Source: an uncultured Clostridia bacterium
GTDB lineage: Bacteria; Bacillota; Clostridia; Lachnospirales; CAG-274
Direction of reading: 5' to 3'
DNA: 36,691 bases
Assembly (NCBI GenBank): GCA_947585865.1
Contig: CANPXH010000022.1
Location: 1-36,691, forward strand
Part shown: piece after piece, positions 1 to 7,188 of the stretch
How positions within the stretch are numbered: position 1 is the first letter of the stretch
Layout: every line of letters starts with the position of its first letter
Program-made: the position numbers and the translations under genes
The notes under the pieces: model-generated
The model's database searches: none
What the model saw: only the letters and a program-made list of their open reading frames with translations
What the model was told of the DNA's origin: nothing

Positions 1-578
1 TGTGACTGATTAAGGCTTTCGCTTATTATACAGTACTGCGCCGTAAAGTTCTTGTTTTCATAGGCTGAAAGACATTCATCTATACTCCAGCTCACGCTGC
101 AATGGTCAAGTATGACCTCTGTGCAATTCCTTACGCCCAAGCCGTCCTCCTGAGAGTCAGATATATCACCCATACGAAAACGCATATATCGCATTATAAT
201 ATTGTTTGCATTACTGAAACGCACATCATTTCCGCCTATACATATACCCTCGCCGGGAGCAGTCTGTCCCAATATGGTAAGATTGCTGCTTCTTATCTGC
301 AAGGAGCTTTCAAGCATAATGTTTCCCGCTACATCAAATACAATTATTCTGTTGCTCTGTGACACGGCATCTCTGAAGGAGCCTGAACCGCTGTCGTAAA
401 GATTGGTAACATGGTAAACGGTAAAATTTGATGATGCTCTTGCACCCTGGGAGTACATACCGCCACCCTCTGCGCCGGGAAAAGCAAGCTGTTTCTCCTG
501 GGCAAAGGGTGTAAAGGACATTGCCGATAATGTTATCATTAATGCCAAACAACCTGATAATAATTTTTTTGATTTCAT
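1..578 (-). CDS. Family 1 pectate lyase, exported (partial, C-terminus off the left edge)
   Basis: The minus strand from ATG at 578 encodes 192 residues before the window ends. The start follows AAGGAGGTAATCTT, a strong ribosome binding site. A Lys-rich N-terminus and hydrophobic core ending near TPFA-Q are a signal peptide with cleavage near residue 26. The mature part opens with AFPGAEGGG and continues with VYHVTNLYDSGSGSFRDAV, IIVFDVAGNI, TILGQTAPGEG, MRYMRFRMGD and LDHCSVSWSIDE, the right-handed beta-helix signature of polysaccharide lyase family 1 pectate lyases (PelA type). Such enzymes cleave polygalacturonate by Ca-dependent beta-elimination outside the cell. The catalytic Arg and any C-terminal binding module lie outside the window, so activity and anchoring cannot be judged. 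It sits 91 bp downstream of the papain-fold gene on the same strand, with a hairpin between them. Confidence 0.9.
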   Translation of the reverse strand, partial: MKSKKLLSGCLALMITLSAMSFTPFAQEKQLAFPGAEGGGMYSQGARASSNFTVYHVTNLYDSGSGSFRDAVSQSNRIIVFDVAGNIMLESSLQIRSSNLTILGQTAPGEGICIGGNDVRFSNANNIIMRYMRFRMGDISDSQEDGLGVRNCTEVILDHCSVSWSIDECLSAYENKNFTAQYCIISESLNQS

Positions 579-604
579 AAGATTACCTCCTTAACCTGCT
601 TTAA

Positions 605-624
605 GGCAAGGGTATTCCCTTGCC
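605..624. terminator. Intergenic hairpin between papain-fold protein and pectate lyase genes
   Basis: GGCAAGGG (605-612) and CCCTTGCC (617-624) form a perfect 8-bp stem with loop TATT. On the plus strand it is followed by TTTT, on the minus strand only by TTAAA. On the minus strand it therefore resembles a weak terminator or read-through hairpin between the two co-oriented genes. Confidence 0.55.
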
Positions 625-669
625 TTTTCACAGCTATTTATTATTTGCTTAAAATGAGTAAAAATTATG

Positions 670-3600
670 TCATTCCGCAGTTTCAATACTTTCATTTTCA
701 GTATTGCTTTCCGGCATTGATGGCAGATTTTCATCTGTTTCATTTTGAGAAATAATAATTTCACTTTCATCTATATTCTGTTTTTCCTCAGTTACAATTG
801 TGGAATTTTCTTCAATAGCCTCGTTTAAATCTTCCATAGTCGTGCCTTCGGTATCTGCTTCTGTGGAATTGGTTTCTTCAACAATTGGTTTTTCCACAGT
901 TTCGCTCTCCGTTGTTGCCTTTTCTGTGGTTTCTTCTGAGATTTCTTCTGATGTTATTTCATTAGAAATTTCCATAATGTCAGTTTCCAGGCTATATGGA
1001 GAAATATCAGATGTATCTGATGTTACAGAATAGATTGTAGCAGTATTGCTTGTAAATAAATATAAGTTCCTTGTATTTCCTTCATACGGAATGTTCAAGT
1101 TGGATATATCGCTTATATCATATTCATTAATAATGCTGTAATCATCAGCTAAATACACTTTTCCTGTTCCTGCAACTAAACAATGGATTCTTGAACCCTT
1201 GTTTGCCATAAATTTAATGGAACGAGATTCTCTGTAAGACGGATATGGAGTTGCAAGTCTGAGACCAAAATTGTATTCCTTTCCGTTATATTCGATTGGT
1301 GAAGAAACAACATTGTAACCTGAATTAGATGTTGCCATAACGCTGCCGCCATTAAAATCTAATGTTTTATAGTTATAGCCGGCAGTATCGTAATTGTCAT
1401 CTACATTGAACGCAAAGTTATTATTAACAGAGGCATCATTTCTATATGCAATGGCAATTTTGTATATTCTCATGCCATTGTCCTTAGAATGTATCATTAT
1501 CTTATCGCCGTCGCCTACATATTTAATTTTGTAGGTTTTTAATTGGTGTGTAATAGGAACCATGTGACCGGCAACACCGTCTACAGATTCTATAATATCT
1601 GTGTCACCATATTGACCTACAACATTTAAATATCTTGTTTCAGTAGAACTTCCCATATGTGCAGCAGTTATATAAATATCCATATCTTTTTTTACATCAA
1701 ATAAGATCTGTCGTTTGCCGAAGTGAGATGCGCCTTCTAAGTCAACATATCTGTAATAAAGATTTCCTGCATCACGAATATTGTAATTTTCAGGTGAAAT
1801 AGGATATTCTTCTGATGCTCTGAAAGTGAGACCATCTGAGGTTGTCATATCATTTGTTATTTTTGCAGTCGTACTGTTGAAATAACTGCTTAAATCTTCA
1901 TTGTCAAATGTCCATATTTTGTTATCATTGTCTGTTGTTGGTGATTTATCTTTTACCTTATAGCCTAATGAAAAAATATTAATTGCATTGGCATTTGAAT
2001 AGAGATATAATCTAGCATTCTCATCAAATAGTTCGCAATGGAAATGCTGAGCCTTATCTACTTTAAATGTTTCAAGTATTTTATCATCTGTAGCTAATAC
2101 GAGTTCTCTTTCATTTCCTTCGGAAGTTGCTTTGGCTAAGATGTCAATATCAACTGTTCCATTTGGAATATTGAAAGATATATTTCTGTAATCCCTACAT
2201 CCTTTTCCTGCTAAACTGAATATTTGATCATATTTAGTTTCGCCTATATCTTTTTGTGGGCTGTAAGCAAAAGTTTTATTGGGTTTTACATTGAAAGTAA
2301 GACCGTTTACTGTGACGCTTTCATCTGTTTTCGCTAATTCAGAATAATCTTTTTCAGCTAAATTCCATGACATTTCATCAGGAACAATATTCTTGGTATG
2401 TGCTCTTAAAACTATGCGTGTTGATGTTGCAACATTTGTATTAGATATTATATCATTCATATTTTCTGCATAAAAGCAGTTGTTATTTGCTGCGTCATTA
2501 CCATACCAACCGCAGGGAATAGTCCAATTCGTATCTAAGGTACTTGTGACCTCGACGCCTACCCAAAAAGAATCACCTGTAATCTTAACGGGAGTCTTTA
2601 AATCAAAAGTGTGATACCCTATATTGCTAACAGTAACTTCAAGTACATCACTATCACTATTACTTACGTCTAACTCTTGAGGAAATAAATTTGAACGATT
2701 TCCATTGGGGCTTACATATATTCTATAACGAGCATTTGGAACGGGACAATATGTTGAAACCGCACTTATTTCTTCGTTGTCAGAATTTACATAATATCTA
2801 TGAACAAAAGCATTGGTTTTGCCGTCTGAATTATATGCAGTATTTGAATACCAACCATCGTCTATACGGCTTTCATAATCATAAATATGGTCATATTTAT
2901 CATAGTTTACAACTTTTGACACAGAGCTGCATGGACCAATACGTGTTACCATATCATATGACAAATAAAAACAACGAGGATTATTACTGTCAACAGCTAC
3001 AAATGCACCATCTATACTTGGTGTAAGTTTAAAATTTGATTTTGAGTATGTATCATCCCATCCAACAAGAACAACCGGATTATCTTCAGTACCTTCTTCA
3101 GCATTATAAGCCGTTTTGGATGAATTAAAATTACTGTCAGAATGCTGATATGATACATAAACTGCCCCATTGTCATAAATCATGTTTTTAACACTATTTA
3201 CTCTTGCGGGTACAGAGCCGCTTGAATCTGCCAATGATGAAATGGTCTTAGTTTCGGCTACATAGTATTTTGAACGTGGAGTGTTCTTTATATCATCTAA
3301 AGAATATATAAAACCAACATCAGGTTTGTATGGCATATCACTTTCAAGGGAGGGACCACCCATTGTACTTCTGGTCCAGTAGCCTAATGCTATACTAAAA
3401 TTACCTTCCTCTGTTGCTCCTTTGGGATAGCCGTATTCTTCTGACATATCACCTGAAGTGGCATATCTTAAATGCTGCTCTGAAAGGTCAACAACATAAT
3501 CTCCATTGTTTTTCATAATGTTTGCTTCTAAAGCTGCATTAGCGGCAAATGCCCAACCGTTCTTTTTGTTAACTTCATTCTGAAATGTAGATAAATGATT

Positions 3601-3933
3601 TGGTGTCAATGTGTTATTGTATTGACTGGGCAATGATGCAGCAATAGTAGCTATGCCATTTTCGGCATTATTGGGAACATACTCTTCATTGTATGAATAT
3701 ACAGAGGGAGCATTTGCCATTTTTGCCTTCTGTTCATCTTCGGGTAAATCCTCGATTTCTTTAAGAAATTTTTCGTACTGAGGGTTATAGTATTTCGAGG
3801 TCTTATCTATACCCTCATATTTTGTAGGTTCTTGCGAAATGTTTTCTTTGGTTATAGCATCATTACCATAAGCAAACGTCATACTGCCGGTAACCAATGC
3901 CATTGATAAGAATAGACTAAAAAATCTTTTCAT
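670..3933 (-). CDS. Large exported papain-fold (C1A-like) protein with lectin-like and beta-sandwich modules; catalytic triad apparently lost
   Basis: The start is ATG 3933 (1087 aa), which follows AAAGGAAGGATACT and opens directly on a signal peptide (MKRFFSLFLSMALVTG...). Upstream in-frame starts lack a ribosome site. Residues about 100-330 align by eye with clostridial C1A peptidases: a WAFAANAALEAN block, DLSEQHLRYAT, a VVLVGWDDTYSKSNF block and CFYLSYDM. The catalytic Cys before WAF is Gly126. The His in the usual NHAV block is Asn285 (DNPV). The KNSWG Asn region reads VDSNN (Asp315). Active-site identity is therefore lost at all three positions, and the oxyanion Gln is missing. Residues about 370-470 resemble the lectin-like domain that follows such peptidases. 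Three beta-sandwich modules follow (about 530-650, 660-810, 820-960), then a Glu/Thr/Ser-rich tail. No sortase motif is seen. The likely role is surface binding rather than proteolysis. Confidence 0.8.
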   Translation of the reverse strand: MKRFFSLFLSMALVTGSMTFAYGNDAITKENISQEPTKYEGIDKTSKYYNPQYEKFLKEIEDLPEDEQKAKMANAPSVYSYNEEYVPNNAENGIATIAASLPSQYNNTLTPNHLSTFQNEVNKKNGWAFAANAALEANIMKNNGDYVVDLSEQHLRYATSGDMSEEYGYPKGATEEGNFSIALGYWTRSTMGGPSLESDMPYKPDVGFIYSLDDIKNTPRSKYYVAETKTISSLADSSGSVPARVNSVKNMIYDNGAVYVSYQHSDSNFNSSKTAYNAEEGTEDNPVVLVGWDDTYSKSNFKLTPSIDGAFVAVDSNNPRCFYLSYDMVTRIGPCSSVSKVVNYDKYDHIYDYESRIDDGWYSNTAYNSDGKTNAFVHRYYVNSDNEEISAVSTYCPVPNARYRIYVSPNGNRSNLFPQELDVSNSDSDVLEVTVSNIGYHTFDLKTPVKITGDSFWVGVEVTSTLDTNWTIPCGWYGNDAANNNCFYAENMNDIISNTNVATSTRIVLRAHTKNIVPDEMSWNLAEKDYSELAKTDESVTVNGLTFNVKPNKTFAYSPQKDIGETKYDQIFSLAGKGCRDYRNISFNIPNGTVDIDILAKATSEGNERELVLATDDKILETFKVDKAQHFHCELFDENARLYLYSNANAINIFSLGYKVKDKSPTTDNDNKIWTFDNEDLSSYFNSTTAKITNDMTTSDGLTFRASEEYPISPENYNIRDAGNLYYRYVDLEGASHFGKRQILFDVKKDMDIYITAAHMGSSTETRYLNVVGQYGDTDIIESVDGVAGHMVPITHQLKTYKIKYVGDGDKIMIHSKDNGMRIYKIAIAYRNDASVNNNFAFNVDDNYDTAGYNYKTLDFNGGSVMATSNSGYNVVSSPIEYNGKEYNFGLRLATPYPSYRESRSIKFMANKGSRIHCLVAGTGKVYLADDYSIINEYDISDISNLNIPYEGNTRNLYLFTSNTATIYSVTSDTSDISPYSLETDIMEISNEITSEEISEETTEKATTESETVEKPIVEETNSTEADTEGTTMEDLNEAIEENSTIVTEEKQNIDESEIIISQNETDENLPSMPESNTENESIETAE

Positions 3934-4150
3934 AGTATCCTTCCTTTCTTTTGTTATTAATGCGTAAAACAATTTTGAGAAAATTTCAAATATTTAGACT
4001 TTGTAAATTCGAATGTTAGAACAACTTTCCTCCTTTCATATCTTGAAAATAATTTCCACAATTTTCCTGCTAATGCTAATATATCATGTAAAAATTTTTT
4101 TTGTTCGTTATTGTAAAAAATTAAGCAAAATTTGCCATAATTTAATTGCG

Positions 4151-4843
4151 TTAAATTTTATTCTTTTTAAGAAACTTTCTTACATAAGGTCTGCGAGATT
4201 GACTTATAGGTAATATTTCGCCGTTTTTTAATTCAATGCTTTTGTAATTATAACTTTTGATGTAGTTTGTGTTTACTAAAATAGACTTATGTATATTTAT
4301 AAATCCCTCTATGTTTTCGTAATCACTAAGTTTACCATAGCAAGAATACGTTTCTTTTTCAGTAACAATATCTAACATTCTTGTATTACTGGATATGTAT
4401 ATTATATCTGTAAACAATATGAAAAAGTTTTTAAACCCACTTTTTACTTTCATATAAGTTTTATTATTGTTGCTTAACTTGTAGTATTCCTGTATTAAAT
4501 CATATATCTTATTTTTTGATATATCATTAATAAAGCCCAAAGGTCTGAGATCAGATAACGCTAAAACATCTGTGTTTTCATTGGTAATAAATACTAAGCC
4601 TATTAATTTAACGGTATTTGCAGTTTTGAAAAATTTATAAATACTATTAATGTCTTCATCTAACGTATCTATAATTAATAAATCATAATTTCCTCCCGTC
4701 TCGATGTCATCCCATAAAATAGGAATTTCAGAAAACCTATCTACAAATACAAAGGTATTGTTTTCTTGGGAATATGTTTTGCAAATTTGTTTTATTTTTC
4801 TGTATATTTCAGTTGCTTTTGTGCAAACGGCAATTTTAAGCAT
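4151..4843 (-). CDS. LytTR-type response regulator with degenerate receiver domain
   Basis: 230 aa from ATG 4843, preceded by AGAGGTGATAAAGA. The C-terminal half (about 130-230) carries a LytTR DNA-binding domain: FTDIIYISSNTRMLDIVT, CYGKLSDYENI, GFINIHKSILVNTNYIKSY and ELKNGEILPISQSRR, in the AgrA/LytR/VirR order. The N-terminal half has the receiver outline, with a phosphoacceptor-like Asp in YDLLIIDTLDED. The acidic pair expected after the first strand (CDD) reads CTK, and the conserved Lys after strand 5 reads Asp (FINDIS). Signalling may thus not use canonical phosphorylation. No partner histidine kinase is in the window. It is transcribed divergently from the BlaI gene, and its stop faces the start region of the downstream papain-fold gene on the same strand, which it could regulate. 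Confidence 0.82.
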   Translation of the reverse strand: MLKIAVCTKATEIYRKIKQICKTYSQENNTFVFVDRFSEIPILWDDIETGGNYDLLIIDTLDEDINSIYKFFKTANTVKLIGLVFITNENTDVLALSDLRPLGFINDISKNKIYDLIQEYYKLSNNNKTYMKVKSGFKNFFILFTDIIYISSNTRMLDIVTEKETYSCYGKLSDYENIEGFINIHKSILVNTNYIKSYNYKSIELKNGEILPISQSRRPYVRKFLKKNKI

Positions 4844-4919
4844 TCTTTATCACCTCTTTTTGTAATATAAGATAGAATGTAAGGTATAGTAATCCACCTA
4901 GAAATATTATAATTTTCAT
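4836..4919 (-). CDS. Possible 27-aa single-span membrane peptide overlapping the LytTR start
   Basis: ATG at 4919 opens 27 codons ending in TAA at 4836-4838, overlapping the LytTR start by 8 bases. The peptide begins MKIIIFLGGLLYLTFYLIL and ends QKEVIKNA: one hydrophobic span and a short charged tail. No clear ribosome binding site precedes it, so it may be a chance frame. If real, it would be translationally coupled to the regulator, as small membrane or signal peptides sometimes are. It lies in the roughly 190-nt leader downstream of the predicted promoter at 5042-5070. Confidence 0.25.
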   Translation of the reverse strand: MKIIIFLGGLLYLTFYLILQKEVIKNA

Positions 4920-5041
4920 TTTATTTTTGGTATTCGATTACAAAGAATATTCACATTCACAAAGCAATTTCACGATTAAATGTAATTTCTCATATTTTAA
5001 ACAAAAATATAGATAATAAAAATACGCTAACTATTTTCTAA

Positions 5042-5070
5042 AGTATAAAATATAATTTTTGAAATGTCAA
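5042..5070 (-). promoter_or_regulatory. Sigma-A promoter for the LytTR transcription unit
   Basis: On the minus strand the -35 is TTGACA (complement of 5065-5070) and the -10 is TATACT (complement of 5042-5047), separated by exactly 17 bp. The transcript would carry a leader of about 190 nt before the LytTR start. The -35 lies 8 bp from the -35 of the oppositely directed BlaI promoter. Confidence 0.7.
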
Positions 5071-5078
5071 CAATTATA

Positions 5079-5107
5079 TTGACTTTTTACGCAAAATTAA
5101 ATATAAT
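5079..5107 (+). promoter_or_regulatory. Sigma-A promoter for the blaI-M56-peptide operon
   Basis: TTGACT (5079-5084), a 17-bp spacer and TATAAT (5102-5107) match the sigma-A consensus closely. With the minus-strand promoter it forms an inverted repeat GTCAA-N8-TTGAC (5066-5083), where a BlaI-type dimer could block both promoters. No classical TACA/TGTA BlaI box is seen. In the 339-bp gap 4844-5182 I find nothing else firm. Confidence 0.75.
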
Positions 5108-5182
5108 AACAAGTAGAAGGGTATTGAATAAATTTTCTAAGATTAAAATTTATAATGCGACAATATCAGAAAGGAGGATATT

Positions 5183-5593
5183 ATGATAAAAATGGATTTG
5201 AATTCAAAAGAATATGAAATTATGAAAGTTATGTGGAATAGTGACAGACCTATGCTTGTTTCGGAAATTGTAACAAAGACCAAAAATGTTTCAGATGGCT
5301 CTGTTCATAAGATTATTAACAAATTGGAGCAAAGAGGATTTATAGAAGTTGTTGGCAGGGTGCGAGTTGTTAAATCTCCCGGTCGGCTTTATGCCCCTAC
5401 TTTATCCTTAACGGAGTATATGGCTAACCTTACAAAAGAGGTATACCGTTTTAACAACAGGGCAATAGATTTGAAAGAATTGCTTAATTACATTATAAAG
5501 AAGGATAAAAACAAGAACAACGAATATCTGAAAGCGGTAGAAGAATTCCTTATTGAGTGCCAAAATGATAAAAAGGAGAATGAAAATGGATAA
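5183..5593 (+). CDS. BlaI/MecI/CopY-family winged-helix repressor
   Basis: 136 aa, starting 5 bases after AAAGGAGG. Residues 5-75 form the winged helix: LNSKEYEIMKVMWNSDRP, VSEIVTKT, a recognition helix around SDGSVHKIINKLEQRGF, and a wing containing VVGRVRVVKSPGRLYAP. This is followed by the usual LSLTEYMANLTKEV dimerization segment. The length fits BlaI proteins (about 120-140 aa). Such repressors dimerize on operators and are inactivated after the partner M56 protease senses a signal. The partner gene overlaps by 8 bases downstream. The most likely target is its own divergent promoter region. The inducer is unknown. Confidence 0.88.
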   Translation: MIKMDLNSKEYEIMKVMWNSDRPMLVSEIVTKTKNVSDGSVHKIINKLEQRGFIEVVGRVRVVKSPGRLYAPTLSLTEYMANLTKEVYRFNNRAIDLKELLNYIIKKDKNKNNEYLKAVEEFLIECQNDKKENENG

Positions 5594-6752
5594 TGTGGTA
5601 TATATTCCTACAGACTATTTTGCACGGCTTACATTGTATTCCTTTATTAATACAATAATTATTACAAGTATTGTTGTATTGCTTCTTGTATTTATAACAG
5701 ACAGGGTAAAATTCCTTCCAAAAATCAATATTGCTTTTACATATATTTTTATATTGATAATAGGATTACGTCTTCTTCTGCCTTTTGAGTTTTGTTTCAC
5801 AAAGGGAATAAATTCTCCTATCATTATGAATGGAATAGAAGAAGTAGTAAGTACACCTATTATATCTATCAACACAAATAATTCTATAAATATGTTTCAT
5901 ATTCTATGTTTTATATGGGCTTTAGGGGCTTTTATTTTCATGTCAAAATATCTTATGGGTTATTATTTTTTATGTAAAAAGACAAATATGATGTTGCCAT
6001 GTGAAGAAGAACGAATAAATAAAATTCTGTCTGATATAAAAAATAAGTATAGTTTTAATTTTAAAACAAAAGTTGTAATATTTCCGGCTTTTGATGCCCC
6101 TTCAGAATTTGGATTTTTCAGGCAGACTATATTTTTAAACAGTAATAAATATAACGACAGAGAATTGCATTACATACTTTTACATGAGCTTGAGCATTTT
6201 TACAATAAATCTAATTGGATAAATATGTTTTTATCTGTTTTAAGCTGTATATACTGGTGGAATCCCATTGTAAAGCTGTTTAAAGATCATATGAATGAAT
6301 TAATAGAAACTTATGTTGATGCTTTTGTTACAAAAGAGCTTGCTTATGATGAAAAAATTGATTATTTAAGGTGTATTTTTGATATATACAAATCCGAAAA
6401 TAACACATTAAATGCCAATGCTCCTACGGAATCCATTATAGGCATAGGTAAAAGAAATAGGCTGTTGAACAGATTCAAGGTTGTTGTTAATAATAAAAAG
6501 ATAAATATTCCAATATGTATTTTATTATTATTTGTTATGTCTTTTTATGTTTTTTGCTCTGGAAGATATGTAATTCAATCATTTGGTAAACCTCCAAGAG
6601 AAGATTTATTCAATATAACGGATTGTAATGCCAATAATTCATATATTATAAAGGAAAACGGCTATTATATTTTATATTATAATGGTGAAGGCTTAATAAG
6701 AAGTTCCAATCTGAAGGATTTGCCTAATGATGTACCTTATTTAGAAAATTGA
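5586..6752 (+). CDS. M56 (BlaR1/MecR1-like) membrane metalloprotease without a penicillin-sensor domain
   Basis: 388 aa from ATG 5586, 7 bases after AAAAGGAG; an upstream ATG at 5580 is too close to that site. Hydrophobic spans near residues 15-35, 40-60 and 105-125 precede a cytosolic protease domain with the zinc motif HELEH at 200-204 and a probable third ligand in ETYVDAF (Glu241). A WWNP block follows as in BlaR1. A last span (about 310-335) is followed by only some 55 outside residues. BlaR1 carries about 250 residues of penicillin-binding sensor there, so this protein cannot be a beta-lactam sensor of the known kind. It overlaps blaI by 8 bases and ends 9 bases before the exported peptide gene. 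The probable role is to inactivate the BlaI-like repressor in response to an unknown envelope signal. Confidence 0.85.
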   Translation: MDNVVYIPTDYFARLTLYSFINTIIITSIVVLLLVFITDRVKFLPKINIAFTYIFILIIGLRLLLPFEFCFTKGINSPIIMNGIEEVVSTPIISINTNNSINMFHILCFIWALGAFIFMSKYLMGYYFLCKKTNMMLPCEEERINKILSDIKNKYSFNFKTKVVIFPAFDAPSEFGFFRQTIFLNSNKYNDRELHYILLHELEHFYNKSNWINMFLSVLSCIYWWNPIVKLFKDHMNELIETYVDAFVTKELAYDEKIDYLRCIFDIYKSENNTLNANAPTESIIGIGKRNRLLNRFKVVVNNKKINIPICILLLFVMSFYVFCSGRYVIQSFGKPPREDLFNITDCNANNSYIIKENGYYILYYNGEGLIRSSNLKDLPNDVPYLEN

Positions 6753-6761
6753 GGTGATAGA

Positions 6762-6995
6762 TTGAGAAAAAAAGTTAGAGTAGTATTAAGCTTATTTTTA
6801 ACTGTTTTATGTATTTCTAATGTTTATGCATATACCTATGCTGATATGCCCACAAAATCTTCATTCAGTATAAATCCTGCTAGAAGTGATGTATATATAT
6901 ATCAATATAGGACAATTAATGGTATTGAGTATCGAAGACTTTGGAATGCAACTAAAAAAGAGTGGGCAGAACCATATTGGACACCTTGCCCTTAA
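6762..6995 (+). CDS. Small exported Tyr/Trp-rich protein, third gene of the BlaI-M56 operon
   Basis: 77 aa from a TTG start. The ribosome site GAGGTGATAG overlaps the stop of the M56 gene, so expression is probably coupled. Residues 1-24 are a clear signal peptide (RKK, then a Leu/Val-rich core ending VYA), leaving about 53 mature residues. The mature part contains SVFSI-like Ser-rich sequence, then IYQYRTINGIEYRRLWNAT and ends EPYWTPCP, with a single Cys three residues from the end. I recognise a resemblance to unnamed small secreted clostridial proteins ending in an RLW-N-W-PYW pattern but know no function. It could be the signal, an inhibitor, or an effector of the regulatory pair. The aromatic-rich C-terminus argues for a binding surface rather than a spacer. 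Confidence 0.75.
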   Translation: MRKKVRVVLSLFLTVLCISNVYAYTYADMPTKSSFSINPARSDVYIYQYRTINGIEYRRLWNATKKEWAEPYWTPCP

Positions 6996-7042
6996 TATAA
7001 AATAGACATTTTGAAATAAAATACATTGGATTATTAATAAAA

Positions 7043-7105
7043 AATACCTTTTCCAAATAGGAGTTCCAATATTCGCAAGTAAAACTCCTAAATAAAAAAG
7101 GTATT
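7043..7105 (+). terminator. Nested two-stem dyad after the exported-peptide gene
   Basis: The outer arms AATACCTTTT (7043-7052) and AAAAGGTATT (7096-7105) enclose inner arms TAGGAGTT (7058-7065) and AACTCCTA (7083-7090), with a symmetric internal loop. There is no long T-run, so it may stabilise the mRNA end or work with the terminator at 7158-7188. Confidence 0.5.
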
Positions 7106-7112
7106 AAAAGTA

Positions 7113-7146
7113 TTAATAATATAACAGTCAACTGTCATATTATTAA
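7113..7146. repeat. 34-bp near-perfect palindrome
   Basis: TTAATAATATAACAGT (7113-7128), centre CA, and ACTGTCATATTATTAA (7131-7146) are 16-bp arms with a single mismatch. It lies between two hairpins in the gap 6996-7186, near the possible left end of the mobilizable element. It could be a protein-binding dyad or cruciform. Confidence 0.6.
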
Positions 7147-7157
7147 GAATTATTTGA

Positions 7158-7188
7158 GGGTGACAAATCATATTGATTTGTCGCCCTT
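7158..7188. terminator. Bidirectional-type terminator between convergent units
   Basis: GGGTGACAAATC (7158-7169) pairs with GATTTGTCGCCC (7175-7186) through 12 positions, including one G-T pair. TTATTTATT follows on the plus strand. The hairpin ends at the minus-strand stop codon at 7187-7189. Confidence 0.75.

Noticed and set aside
546..578. Lipoprotein signal (LSGC) in the pectate lyase N-terminus
   Set aside because: The Cys lies before, not after, the hydrophobic core, so it cannot be a lipobox.
4025..4036. Strong ribosome-site sequence (AAAGGAGGAAAG, minus strand) about 95 bp before the papain-fold gene
   Set aside because: It is followed only by TTG TTC TAA; no usable ORF. It may be a remnant or chance.
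5586..6752. Beta-lactam resistance sensor BlaR1
   Set aside because: The protein ends about 55 residues after its last membrane span, so the penicillin-binding sensor domain and its SxxK motif are absent; no beta-lactamase or PBP2a gene is nearby.
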